Shown in pieces: positions 45,347-56,849 of a stretch of 64,000 nt of DNA (position 1 is its first letter; every line of letters begins with the position of its first letter). Under the pieces are notes generated by a model. It ran no database searches and was not told the DNA's origin. It saw only the letters and a program-made list of their open reading frames with translations. The DNA is taken from positions 18,365,618 through 18,429,617 of the forward strand of contig NC_092013.1 in NCBI RefSeq assembly GCF_042242105.1. The letters are read 5' to 3'. The position numbers and the translations under genes are program-made. Source of the DNA: Pempheris klunzingeri. Its lineage: Eukaryota > Chordata > Actinopteri > Acropomatiformes > Pempheridae.

Positions 45347-48300
45347 TTATCTCTTGATGAAGGCGACTGGCAGTTCTCTGTTGGGAACCAAAAGTCCTGA
45401 ATGGATCACATCAAGCGGCTCGTTATCTGTCGCCACAATTTCATAGTCTCTGACCAACTGGAAGAAAGACAAGCAGAATTTGGGTTGATCCAAAACTTAA
45501 AGAGAGTCATATGACAGAAAAGTGATATGAGATCCCAGTCTGAACTACCCATTACCCACACTGCTTCCATCTGGCTGGTTCTGTTTGATTGAAACTATGA
45601 ATTGAATTAAACTTTATCTGATCTTACCCAGCACATGGCCAGCTGCAGCTGCAGCTCTGCCAGCCGTCGGCCGATGCACATCCTCTTTCCAATGCCGAAG
45701 GGGACGTGGGCGAAGGGGTTGATGGTGAGATTCTCCCGCAGCCAGCGCTCAGGTTTGAACTGCTTCCCATCGTCAAAGTACTCCTCATTGGAGCCGAGAG
45801 CGTGGCTGTTTATCATCAAAACTGTCTGTAAATGAATGAAATTATAAATTAAAGCACTCAAAACTCACAAGTGGCAGCATTTTCCCACCAGTTCCTAAAG
45901 AGAAGTGAAACATATAGTACAGTAAATTACAAGAATTAAGTACAATAAAGACTTTGTTACTGAAAGTCTGATCGCTCAATGCAATTTGCTAAATTGCACG
46001 TGCTATTAGAGCTGCTCCATTTAGACTTTGTGAGGGTGTTATGTGAGGGTGTTTTTGTTACACGCTTCATTCAGACATAAGTCAAATGTAAATTAATACA
46101 GGAATGTAATCTGCTCATGTAAAGTGTATGGGTAACGAGAACTAAGCCACTTACTCCTTTGGGAATGGCGTAATCTCCCAACACAGTGTCTTTGTCCAGG
46201 GTCCTGCTGGTGAATGGAACTGATGGCGATAACCTGTAAGAATTTGAAAAAAGCATATGGGAATATGACCTCAGTGAAGCTATAGTATAGCATGACACAC
46301 TCGTCTAAGCTGTTTAACATGCTCCGATGTTTTTCACAGTGCCAGCTGAGGTGTGATATAATCTCCAGTCAGAGGTCATATACATTCCCTGAGTGATGTG
46401 GTTATGGTATTAGCCTTACAAAACATGTTCGACAACTTGTGACTGCATGAGAAGAAGGGAGACAGTGGGCCATATAAGGGCAGGGAAGTGATTTGAACGT
46501 GACCGCACGGTGGATTTTAAGCTGGGACCACTGCTTATTGAAGGTCATGCTACATATCTCATGAAGCTTGTTTTTGAGCCAGTCATGTGTGTGAGTTTTT
46601 CCTCTAAATCTCCGTGGTACTGGGTGAAATCATGATGCAGCCAGTGAGTCGGATTTGAAACTGCGGACTGTTCAGAAAAACCTAATTTATCGGAAGGCGG
46701 TAGGTCATGTATCCACATAGCTATGTCTTGTAATTACTTTTCGTATTATTTCTCATAGTGTGAGCTTTCTTTCATTTTTCCAGTTTGACCCTGTCGTGCT
46801 GTACCTCATAGACTCCTTGAGGCACGCCTTGAGGTAGGGCATGCTCTTGATGTGCTCTCCACATGGGTCTTGGTCCGGAGCCACCACCTCTCTAATCTCG
46901 TGCAGCAGCTTCCTCTGGGCGCCGGGGTTACGTGACAGGTTGAAAATAGCCCACAGCATACTGTTGGCGGTCTGAGAAACGTAAACACAGCGAGAGAGTG
47001 AGAGGGAGAGCGAGGGAGGAAAAGAGGAAAGAGAAGCCAGAGAGGAGATGTCACTTAGTGGGGCAGCTACTCTAAGTGCATTCCTCAGTGGGGTCCTGAA
47101 AGGTGCTGAGGAATGTTTGGGGTTCCTCAAAGGCTCCTCAGTTACATCCACACCACATTAATTTTCCGCTTTGAAGCACTGTAACTGTAGCACCTGTTTG
47201 TTTTAGAGGCTGCACAGTTTTTTTTTTCCCTTTCCCTACTCGAACGAAAATAGGCGAAAGGTAAAACATTTAAAAGGTTAACCTGTGTTCATAGCATCAT
47301 GCAGATGTGCTGCAGCTATGTGTGAATCTAAAGAGCATGAAGTGTGAATAAGAATAGAAATAGAAATAGTGTTAAAGCAAATGTTGGATACTGAATAACT
47401 GCAATGTGTTTATTTGCTATCTTGGGGAGCTGTAGATGAGATGATTCATATCACTCTCATACAGTATCTGTACGGTATCTTATCTTAGCTTAGCATAAAT
47501 ACAGGAAACAGATAGAAATGTCAAACAATCCCCGTAAATGTGCGTCTTTGTAGTACAAAATACTGCTCACTGTCTCAACTCCGCCGATCTGTAGCTCAGT
47601 GATGGCAGCGTACAGCTCCTTCTTGGAGAGGCAGCTCTGGTGTAAGATGTCACCGATTAAGTCATCAGGAGCTCTGTCGGCGTTCCTCTTCAACTTCTTG
47701 TCTATGTAGACTTTGGCTGAGGAAACACAAAGCAGCGAAGATTTAATCACATATTCATGCTACGTTTTTTTTTTTTTAAGTTTTCTGTGATACTTTTACA
47801 TACACCAAATTGTTTGTTCAGCTGTTTAGACTTTTATGGCTGACAACTAGAGCTGACACATCGATTCATCGATTAGTTGACTAACAAAACATTCATATGC
47901 AGCAGTTTTAATGAGCGATGAATTGTTTGAGTCACTTGAGTCATCCAGTAAAAATGCTAAATATTTACTTCTCCAATATGAAAATTTGCTTCTTCTCTCT
48001 CTGGAGCTTTCATCTTGGATTGTAGGACATTTTCAAGAGCATTTCTTCTGGTGGATTACGTTATGCCAGCATTGAAGTCCTTTTCTCAGGGTTGTCTATG
48101 CCCTGTATGATTTATGCCTTGGGTTGTAACACCATGCACATAATGTGTGAAATTGAATTTCTCCCTTTAAATTTGTGCATCTATATGATCTGAATCGTGT
48201 GAGGCTATTTTTGTTTAATCGCTGACTGTTTATGTGAGTCAAAATCTTATAAAGGCTTAAGGGTCATTAACATGACACAGAAACAAGAAGTAACTTAATG

Positions 48301-50723
48301 TCTGACTGCTGCTAAAAATATTCTAAAAAAATGATAAACCTACTGCACTCGCTCTCACACACTCTGCAAGCACTTTTTTTTTCGTGTGAAGTTTGAAGTT
48401 ATGTGTCTTTGAGTGACAGATTGATCTTCTTCCTCCCTCTATGCCCCCCCTCCCCCCAAAACCTCCTGCTACTACAAATATTTGGCAGATTTCTCCCCCT
48501 TAGGTCATGCGGTTTACTACAACTCTGGCCATAATTTACCCAGAGTGCCAAGTACACAAAAAACAGTGAGGCACCCAGTTCAAACCCACCCTCCCTCTGT
48601 TCTCCTCTATCTGTCGTCTGACTGGAACTGAGCTCAGCTGGTTTGTACATAACAGAGAGGTGGAGACAGACTTTTTGTGAAATGAGAGTAATCTGTGGAG
48701 GGGCTCTGTGGTTGTATTTGTAGTGTAACAAAAATGTGCTTGTACCTGTGCTGAAAATGCGGTCCCATGCGGCGGTGTGGTCCTGCCATGTTTTGGTGTT
48801 GAGGCTCTTGTGGAGCTCCACCGGTGTGACCATCATCATGCCAAATGTGCTCATCATCTACAGTGAAAGGCAACGGGGGCAGAACAAAGCAAGGGGGGAA
48901 AGGATTAGATGTCAAATCTAATCATCGTCACCCCCAGTGAAAATCTTTGATGCAATCTTTTCCAGGGTCTTGTGTTGTTTCTTGCACCCGCTGCCCTGTG
49001 AGACCTTTGTGAGCTTTCACTTATCATCTCCTGACTGTGGGATGTACTGGCCTGGCCCAGTACACCCCAGTAAATACAGTAACCTGCTGCATCACTGGCT
49101 GCAGTTCAGTTGATGAACCTGATGAACTGCTATGTCTCTACAGGTTCAGTCAGTCAGTCACAGATCATCGTGACTGTCCCACAGCGCTGCTATGAGAGGA
49201 GCAACAACAGGATATACTCACTGTCTTCACAGCTGTGATGAAGTTCATGGCTTCCTCGTTGACTTTCTCCTGCAGCAGACCAAATCTCTTGTCATAGAGG
49301 ACCAGGCAAATGGCTGAATGACAAGGAAGAGCAAAGAATGAGATTTTGAAACGTATTTACAGGTTCAGAGACACATTTAGGTTGAATAGAATTTGACTAA
49401 AGCATGTTTTGCTTTAATATTTCTGCATTCTATATTATCTACAGTGTTTCTGAAGTTAGAGGTCATGAAAATACAACTTAATTAATTAGTTGGTCAATCG
49501 ACAGAGCAATTATTTTGGAATTCAATTAAGTCATTTTTCAAGCAAAAATGCCAGATATCTCCACAATCCAGCTTCTCATGTAAGGATTTTCCTGCTAAAC
49601 AAACGCAAATATCTGCACTTCTTTGGGTGATTTTACAGACTAAACAATGCTGGAGACAATAATCAGCAGATTAAATAAGAAAAAAGCTGCTGAACTTACT
49701 CTCAAAGGACCATTTATTCAGTTCGAAGTACAAGTCCTCAATTTTCCCATTCACGTTCATTTTTCCAATCCTGCCGACGAAGTCCACCAACACCTGCATG
49801 TCCAAACAAAAGCCTGTCAGTCATCCATCACCAATAAACCAACTTTAAATCGGTCTGACTCTTGAATTTTTAAAACTCACCTGATTTATTTTGCGATCGA
49901 GCTTCACCACCTCGGTCGGTTTCATGAGTTTCTGCTGGAAGGCGCTCCTCACCCTCTGCCAGTCCTTCCCCTCCCTGCGAAAAGCAACAGTTTGGATTCA
50001 GCGCGCTTTCACACAAGGCACTTTTGCGCCACTTCGAGCTGACGAGTTATGAACTTTTCCCGTGTGAATACATGAGAGACGGAGACCCCGCTTACAGGAT
50101 GAGGAGCCCGTACGCCTCGTCTCTCAGGTCTCTGTATGCTGTCCAGGGTTTGATCTCCAGCCTCTGAGGGTAGCTCCCCTCCTTCCTGTAGAGCGCCTCC
50201 AGCAAGCAAGGTGCGCCTATGTGCACAGACTCAAAGGAGCCCAGCTTCAGGCGGAAAATCTTGCCGAATTTCTTATGATAATCAACCTGGAATAGATTTA
50301 AAGAGCCATCAATGAGCCGGAGAAATCTGATTTGAGTTGAAATATATCAAGTATGCTTTTTATTCGTTTGAAGTTAAAGTTAGAGTTAAAAAAAAAAAAA
50401 CATGATTTTTTTTTTTAAAAGATAAAAAGAGATAAATAGAGAAAAAGTGAGTTATTTTACTGTACCAGGGCCTCGTGCTGTCTTGTCAGACCTCCCTTCC
50501 GGAGGAGCTCCACCAGGCTGCCGACCAGGGGCCAGTTGGTGGGTCCGGGGATCGCGTCCAGGCTGTGCGCCCTGTACGCAGCGTGAGGGCACGACGCAGC
50601 CTCCACAGCATCCTTCTCCTCCAGGACGCACACTGAGGATGTCGGTTTGAAGTGCTGCAGCCCCACAGACTTCTTTTTCAGAAACTCAACAATCTGAGGA
50701 ACTTTTTGGATCTGCGCCCTCAT
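45347..50723 (-). CDS. cyp24a1: CYP24A1, mitochondrial vitamin D 24-hydroxylase (11 coding exons)
   Basis: Mitochondrial cytochrome P450 that hydroxylates 25-hydroxy- and 1,25-dihydroxyvitamin D at C24 and so inactivates the hormone, using electrons from ferredoxin. Coding exons in transcript order: 50466-50723, 50096-50286, 49881-49974, 49700-49793, 49222-49313, 48746-48857, 47571-47716, 46805-46971, 46155-46233, 45628-45825, 45347-45457; all phases agree. The protein is 513 aa (human 514). Features: a basic, amphipathic N-terminus fitting a mitochondrial presequence, the proline hinge [11 protein letters not shown], the [20 protein letters not shown] block, the I-helix VETT, the K-helix ExxR in KESMR, and the haem loop [12 protein letters not shown] with Cys461 as iron ligand. 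The tail ends [14 protein letters not shown], close to human. The start is the first ATG after a TATA box about 120 bp upstream. Vitamin D induction is suggested by the upstream DR3 element. Confidence 0.96.
47430..47545. repeat. Partial copy of foldback repeat family A
   Basis: Reads gatgattcatatcactctcatac, tacggtatcttatcttagcttagcataaatacagg and caggaaacagatagaaatg, the left arm of the family, ending about 25 bases before the cyp24a1 exon at 47571-47716. Confidence 0.5.
47717..48745 (-). other. cyp24a1: Long cyp24a1 intron
   Basis: About 1 kb between the exons at 48746-48857 and 47571-47716. Apart from the repeat at 47850-48020, nothing was recognised. Confidence 0.5.
47850..48020. repeat. 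Copy of the MITE-like repeat in a cyp24a1 intron
   Basis: Starts agagctgacacatcgattcatcgattagttgac and continues with gagtcatccagtaaaaatgctaa, in family order; the 3' part is lost. Confidence 0.5.
49474..49675. repeat. Copy of the MITE-like repeat in a cyp24a1 intron
   Basis: Contains ttaattagttggtcaatcgacagag, tcaagcaaaaatgccagatatctcc and ttacagactaaacaatgctgg before aatcagcagattaa. It ends close to the donor of the exon at 49700-49793. Confidence 0.55.
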
Positions 50724-50840
50724 CCTCGAATTTGTAGATTCGTTTCAAAAGAAAGGCGGAATGATCTGATGTTTAACAGGAGCTCTTCTTTATTATCTGG
50801 GGGGTTTCTCGTTTCTTGGAAGTGTCACACCTTCACTCCA

Positions 50841-50849
50841 ATATATATA
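50841..50849 (-). promoter_or_regulatory. cyp24a1: cyp24a1 TATA box
   Basis: The minus strand reads gtatatatattgg, a strong TATA element about 120 bases upstream of the start codon. This implies a 5' UTR of about 90 bases. Confidence 0.65.
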
Positions 50850-50882
50850 CCCTGAGAGTGTTTATTCCTGCCGTGCACCGAA

Positions 50883-50887
50883 CCAAT
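50883..50887 (+). promoter_or_regulatory. cyp24a1: CCAAT box of the cyp24a1 promoter
   Basis: aaccaatcagg on the plus strand gives an inverted CCAAT box about 35 bases upstream of the TATA box. Confidence 0.5.
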
Positions 50888-51032
50888 CAGGGACTGGTCC
50901 TGCATGGTGTGGCCGTCGAGCCCACCATTCATTTATGGATCCACGTTGGGAGGATCGTATGACCCCAGCAAGACCGAGGAAGTGCCCTTGCCCGCCCCCT
51001 CGCTTTATAAATAAACACACAGGCCACATCGG

Positions 51033-51047
51033 AGGTGACGCGGTTCG
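51033..51047 (+). promoter_or_regulatory. cyp24a1: DR3 element resembling a vitamin D response element
   Basis: Reads AGGTGA-cgc-GGTTCG: two hexameric half-sites in direct repeat with a 3-bp spacer, as bound by VDR-RXR. The first half-site matches the RGKTSA consensus fully and the second misses only the last base. A further half-site GGTTCA is on the minus strand at 51050-51055. It lies about 190 bp upstream of the TATA box, in the range where CYP24A1 genes carry their response elements. Binding is inferred. Confidence 0.5.
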
Positions 51048-51639
51048 CTTGAACCGTGTTTCAGAACGACCCGCGATTGGAAGGACCGAAACTTTGGCAA
51101 AGCAAATACTACCGCCACACTTCTGCACCGTGGGCAAATATTTGACAGATTGCAGGTTGTGTGTTTGCTTTGCTTGTGTTGTGGAGTGTGTGTTCTTTGT
51201 AGAGAGGGGAAGGGGGGGTAACAGGGCATTTTAGTGCAAGTGTAATTGTAATTGCACACAATTTGCCCATTAAAAACCATCAAAAAATGCAGAATAAATT
51301 CGCTTGAGTTTGAGAAACATTAATGATCCTCGTGAAGATGGCACTTCCCAGAAACGCATCATTCAGCTGAACTTCCAGCTTTCCAGAAGTAGCAGCACAA
51401 AACCTTCCAAGTGTAAATGAATATAGAAAAGTAGAAAAGCTGTGAAATCCATCACGTGATACATTTTATTAGTCAGATTATTGATTTCTTACATGAGTTT
51501 ATTGGTTCTCCTGTGGTAAAATCACATCTCACACACATTTGTTCATTTGCTCTGCCTGAGATTCAGAGCCTGCTGTTTGACACATGGCAACTTATTGTTA
51601 TTATTACAGTTTCACTCATCATCATCATCATTCTTCATT

Positions 51640-52040
51640 AAAGGAATAGTGAAAAAAAAAAAAAAAAGTTGGGAAAGACACATATTTGCTCTCTTGCCGA
51701 GAGTTAGATGGGGAGATCAATGTCTCTCTCGTGATGGGAGCTGCCAGTCTAGAAAACAGGATGAAACAGCTAACCTGGATCTGTTTAAAGGTAATAAAGC
51801 CCACACATTTATATTCATATATTTATATTCATCAACAGCGCATATTGTGTGTGTTTATATTATACATACAAGTATTGATTAGGGAGTTTCAGAGGTGATG
51901 GTGGGCAGATTTTGTTACCTTTGGATAAAACCAGACAAGGTCCTGTTTCCAACATTTATGCTAAGCTATATTAACCAGCTGCTGGCGATAGCTCCATGTG
52001 CAGCCTACCGACGAGAGAGTGTTCACTTTATAGTAATGGT
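51640..52040. repeat. Copy of foldback repeat family A
   Basis: Starts with an A run and tttgctctcttgccgagagttagatgggg, continues gaaacagctaacctgg, then gattagggagtttcagaggtgatggtggg and tttatgctaagctata. The phrases match the copy at 14228 in order. Confidence 0.6.
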
Positions 52041-52081
52041 TCAAATCATACAGGCCTACTTAAGTGATGCTATGTCCTGAC

Positions 52082-52101
52082 AGTAGTAGTAGTAGTAGTA
52101 G
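52082..52101. repeat. Short (AGT)n microsatellite
   Basis: Six AGT units. Confidence 0.9.
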
Positions 52102-52702
52102 AGACAGGTAATCTGCCTTTCTCTGATCTCGTGCTTCTAAAAAAAAATCCACTGAGCCTGAACAAAAACAACCAATCAGAGCAGGAACAGTCTCCAACGC
52201 AGTGTCAGTAACTGACATGTGAGGGGAATCCAGCTAACACGGTCGCATATCAATTAATGTCCGAAGTGACGGTGAATTAACGTTCTTAATTGATGATCTA
52301 TTGAGTGAGAACTAATAACATGAAGTCATAGTGACTTGAACATTTGTTAATGGTGAGCAACAGGTATTCATGACATATCCTACAAAAAGCATTAACCCTT
52401 TAACCTCCTCACCAAGAAAAAAGCAATGAAAAAATGTATTCTTTATATATTTTATTTCCTTGGGGCACTAATAACGTAAGTAAAACATGTTTTCAATAAG
52501 ATAGAGTGAGGTTGGTTAAATCATCACATTATCAGTCATGCATTAGTTAAGCTTTATTCAATTATATGATTTGTACCATTTTTATAAAGTGTTACCCATC
52601 TTCTGATTGTCTAACTCCGATATGTGAAATGAGCATATTTCTCAAAATGTTGTACTATTATTTCAAGGCTATGCTGGTGCCCACGAACAATATGTTAAAG
52701 TT

Positions 52703-52718
52703 AAAGTGACAAAGCCCC
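52703..52718 (+). repeat. Target-site duplication, left copy
   Basis: AAAGTGACAAAGCCCC, identical to 56834-56849. Together the copies mark the limits of the LINE insertion. Confidence 0.85.
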
Positions 52719-52905
52719 ATAAGCCCCTGTTCACTGTTCTGAGTAAGGGTGGGGACTTGAGCCTTATGGGCCAATCACAGGTTTATTTTTGTTTGTTTGT
52801 TTAAGAATTTTTATGTATTCTATGTTAATGCAGCATCAGCAATGGGTCTTAGCACATTTACATCACAGAACAAAACTACCACTTATGGAACAAGTGAATA
52901 TCCAG

Positions 52906-55900
52906 AACATGTCTGATATAAAAATTACAAGTTGGAACGTCAGGGGACTCAGGAAATTGATTAAATTGAAGCAGGTTATAAACAGGATCGAACTGCTTAA
53001 ATCCAAAATAAGTTTTCTTCAGGAAACACATTTGACAATGTCTGATGTAAAACTTGTAAAGAACGGATGGCCTGGTCAAGTTGTACATGCATCATATAAT
53101 AACTATGCCAGAGGGGTACTTATCCTGATCCACAGAAACATACCGTTTCAAATTACTAAAACAATCCAAGATCCTGCTGGTAGGTATGTAATCGCTCAGG
53201 GCAATATTTTCTCATTTACAGTAAATCTAGTGAGCATATATGGACCAAATGAAAATAACCCTAAATTTTTTGAAGACCTCTTTCTTACAATATCTACTTT
53301 ACAAGGATCTTACATAATTGGAGGAGACTTTAATTGCAGTCTAAATCCAACTATAGATCGTTCAACAAGCTCAGACATTTATAAAGCACAAACTAGACAA
53401 GTAATAAATCAATATATATCAGATATTAACCTGGTGGAAGTGTGGAGGGAGCAGAGTCCAGGCAAAATAGAATTCTCCTGTCAATCTGGTATACATAAAT
53501 CACGATCTCGTTTAGATTAGTTTTTGGTCTCAAGAGGACTTTTATCAAGGATCAAAAGATGCCAGTATGATAGCATAGTGATCAGCGACCATGCAGCGAT
53601 CTGATTAAGTGTCCACATAGAGAAATTTACCCATAATCCCATTAACTGGCGATTTCAAGCAAGATGGTTACAGAATCCTGACTTTGTTTAATTTAGATAA
53701 CTACTTTGAGTTAAATACAGATCAAACTGCCTCGGTGAGATGGGAAGGGTTTAAAGCATACATTAGAGGTGAAATTCTCAGTTTCACAAGTACAAAGGCC
53801 AAAAAACAAAAGAAACAGATGGAAACTCTGGATAAACAGATCAAACTTTTGGAACTAGACCTAACCACTGGCGATGACCAGTTAAAACAAAGTGAACTGT
53901 TACGTTTGAGAACTGAGTATAATAAATTATCCTCCGATGCAGCTGCGAGAAATCTGTTGTGGCTAAAGCAATCTTACTATGATCAGGGAGAAAAAGCTGG
54001 CAAGCTCCTGGCATGGAGAATTAAGAAAATGTAGAGTGACAGAGCGATTAACAGTATAATCACCTCTTCAGGGAACTTAACAGTAGACCCATCTGAAATC
54101 AATGACAGCTTTTGAGAGTTTTATCAAAATCTACATAAGTCAGAATGCCCTCAAGTTCCAGAGGAACGGGAAACATTCTTAGACCAACTTCAATTCCCGA
54201 CCCTAGCAGAAGATTCAAAAAAGGAATTAGACAGAGATTTAACTATTGAAGAAATATCACAGGCCATCAAAAATATTAGCAGTGGTAAGGCCCCCGGGCC
54301 GGATGGATTTACGATTGAATTCTATAAACCTTTTCAAGAAAAATTAATAATCCCACTCTTTAAAATGTATGAAGAAGCTTATCAAAATTGAAGTCTCCCA
54401 CCCACTCTAAGATTGGCAATGATCACACTGATCTTAAAACTTGGTAAACCGCCCGCAGAATGTTCTTCATTTAGACCAATAAGTCTGATGGGGGTTGATA
54501 CTGACATACTTTGTAAAGCCTTAGCAAAAAGATTAGACCCCTACATCTCACAATTGGTTCATAACGATCAAAATGGCTTTGTACCAAAATGTCAAGGATT
54601 CCACAACATTAGAAGAGTTTTCAATATAATTTATGAGAAATTTGATGCTAAGGATACTGCTTTGTTATCGCTGGATGCCCGTCAGGCCTTCGATAGGATA
54701 GAATGGCCATATTTATTTAATGTTCTGCCAAGATTCGGTTTTGGAAGCAACTTTCTTAAATGGATTCAGATTTTGTATACAGGACCCACGGCCAGTATTT
54801 TAACAAACAACATAGTTTCAAAACCAATGACATTAGAACGCTCCACACGCCAGGGATGCCCACTATCACCAATGCTATTCATACTGGCTATAGAACCCTT
54901 GGCTATGGCAATACGAATACAAACAGACTTGTCTGGTATCCGTTTAGGAGAACAAGAACACAGAGTGGCTCTATATGCTGATGATTTGATAGTTTATATC
55001 TTATCTTATCTTATCTTATCTTACCAGCATACCAAGCCTAATGCAACAAATTGAATTATTTGGACGGTTCTCTGGATATACTATAAACGACTCAAAATCT
55101 TCTATACTATTTTTAAATGAGGACGAAAGGCTAAAACCAATCATACAAACCCCGTTTATTAATGTATACGAGGGATTTGTGTATCTTGGAATTAAAATTA
55201 CCCCTGACGTTGAAACCACCGTTGCAAGAAACTTTGACCCTTTGATCAGAGAAGTGAAGGCAACTCTGGATAGATGGATGACAATGCCCATATCAATAAT
55301 TGGCCGAATAAACATGATTAAGATGAGCGTGTTTCCAAGGTTCTTATACCTCTTTCAGTCACTCCCTCTACCGCCACCAAAACTATTCTTTGATGAAGTA
55401 AACAGTATCTTTAATGCGTTCATCTGGAATAACAAAAAGTCCAGGCTGAGACTTCGCTTGCTGTACTTGCCATATGAAAGAGGAGGGCTAAAACTTCCAA
55501 ACCTGAAATGGTATTACTGGTCTGCGCAGTTACGCTCAGCCATGTTTTACTTTTCAACTGAGACACCCCCAGCCTGGGTAAATATTGAACAAACATCAGT
55601 ACCAAACCTTGCATTAAAATTGTATTTTTACTCTGCAAATCCCAAACGTTTAAAGAAAATAACAAACAACTCTTTTCTTAAAAATACCATAGATATTTGG
55701 TATAGGGCACATCAACATGTTGGTGATCTTCCTCCTATCTCATGTCTTTCCCCTATATGGGGCAACGTGGGCTTCAAGGCAGGAAGAGCAGATGGAGGTT
55801 TCAAAATGTGGGCACATAAAGGTGTACAGAAGGTGGCAGACCTCTATGAGGATGGTAGTCTTCTCACATTTGACCAACTATGTCAAACATATGGCATGTA

Positions 55901-56640
55901 AAACAAGTAAAACATTTCATCATATCAAAATACAAACACATTATATCTGATCACATCTGGAGAGTCTCACACTCCAAAACTTAGAGGAGAAAGGTCAAAT
56001 TTCTTTATTTTATGCAGCTCTATTGGCACATGATAAGGAAACCACCACTGACAGACTGGATGCATGGAGATCCGATCTTCAAGAGGATATACATGAAGTA
56101 GACTGGGAAAGTGCATGTTTAAAAGCCCAAACTCAATCAATCAATACAAGGATGAAACCTCTCCAATATAAATGGTTGATGAGAACTTACATCGCTCCGA
56201 CGAAACTGAATCGTTGGTCGCCCAACATCCCAGATATCTGCAGCAAATGTCTAGAAGGGAAGGGTACTCTGTTTCACTGTGTTTGGAGCTGTCACAAATT
56301 ACAGAAGTTCTGGAAATCAGTCATAGAAACTTTGTCTAAGATTGTTGGTGTGAGGGTGCCTCTTCACGCAAGGATGTGTGTGTTGGGTATATTTCCAGAG
56401 AACTGTATTTTCACTTCAAGTCAGTCAACACTCATTGACTTTGGACTCCTGCAGGCCAGGAGGTTGATATCTTTATACTGGAAGAAAATGGACGTACCCT
56501 CAATACATATGTGGGTGGGGGAGATGGCATCTTGTGTTGTACTGGAACAACTTACTTATATTGTCAGAGGAAGAGGAGGGGATTTTGAGAGAATATGGTC
56601 ACCTTTAACTGAGTTTCTCAGATGTTACAAGGCCAATTAA
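52906..56640 (+). pseudogene. LINE ORF2 remnant: endonuclease, reverse transcriptase, zinc knuckle
   Basis: An APE-type endonuclease region (52906-53520) begins ITSWNVRGLR, with FLQETHL, SIYGPNE and IIGGDFNC as catalytic-motif matches. The reverse transcriptase (about 54230-55040) has SSGKAPGPDGF, FRPISLMGVD, SLDARQAFDRIEW, RQGCPLSPMLF and the catalytic YADD. The C-terminal part (55041-55901 and 56023-56640) carries CSKCLEGKGTLFHCVWSC, a cysteine-histidine knuckle typical of L1-like elements. In-frame stops occur at 53518, 53602, 54032, 54113 and 54389, and the frame changes near 53690, 55000-55040 and 55900-56000. No active protein can be made. Confidence 0.9.
54998..55024. repeat. (ATCTT)n pentanucleotide run inside the LINE reverse transcriptase
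   Basis: About five ATCTT units follow the YADD-LIVY codons directly and cause a frame change in the element. It looks like a post-insertion microsatellite expansion. Confidence 0.85.
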
Positions 56641-56833
56641 TTTTGACAGTGGTGCTGAATTGCTGAGCTGTATGCTGTGTGTTTATATTTATTTTTATTT
56701 ATTTATTTTATGTTTTCATTCTTTCATTCTTTTATTTATTTGGGGGGACTATGTGGCTCTTTGTTTGTTTTATGTTGAGTATATTGTTAATTATTTCATA
56801 ATATAAAGCCCAATAAAGATATTGTTTTAAAAA

Positions 56834-56849
56834 AAAGTGACAAAGCCCC
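56834..56849 (+). repeat. Target-site duplication, right copy
   Basis: Same 16 bases as 52703-52718, directly after the A-rich tail of the LINE. Confidence 0.85.

Larger units (their letters stand above)
51056..52702. other. Intergenic flank between cyp24a1 promoter and LINE insertion
   Basis: Mostly AT-rich unannotated DNA containing one foldback repeat copy (51640-52040) and a short (AGT)n run at 52082-52101. No exon was recognised. Confidence 0.5.
52719..56833 (+). mobile_element. LINE retrotransposon, L1/Tx1-like, 5'-truncated and dead
   Basis: A 4.1-kb insertion bounded by a perfect 16-bp target-site duplication and ending with AATAAA and a short A run (about 56811-56836), hallmarks of target-primed reverse transcription. 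Only the second reading frame is present, starting about 190 bases inside the element. The first reading frame and normal 5' end are missing, so it is probably 5'-truncated. The plus strand carries endonuclease, reverse transcriptase and C-terminal zinc-knuckle regions, all interrupted by stops and frameshifts. It sits about 2 kb upstream of the cyp24a1 promoter. Confidence 0.9.

Noticed and set aside
50992..51020. Second TATA-like element tttataaataaac on the opposite strand as a divergent promoter
   Set aside because: No gene follows on the plus strand before the LINE, and A/T-rich motifs of this kind are common here.
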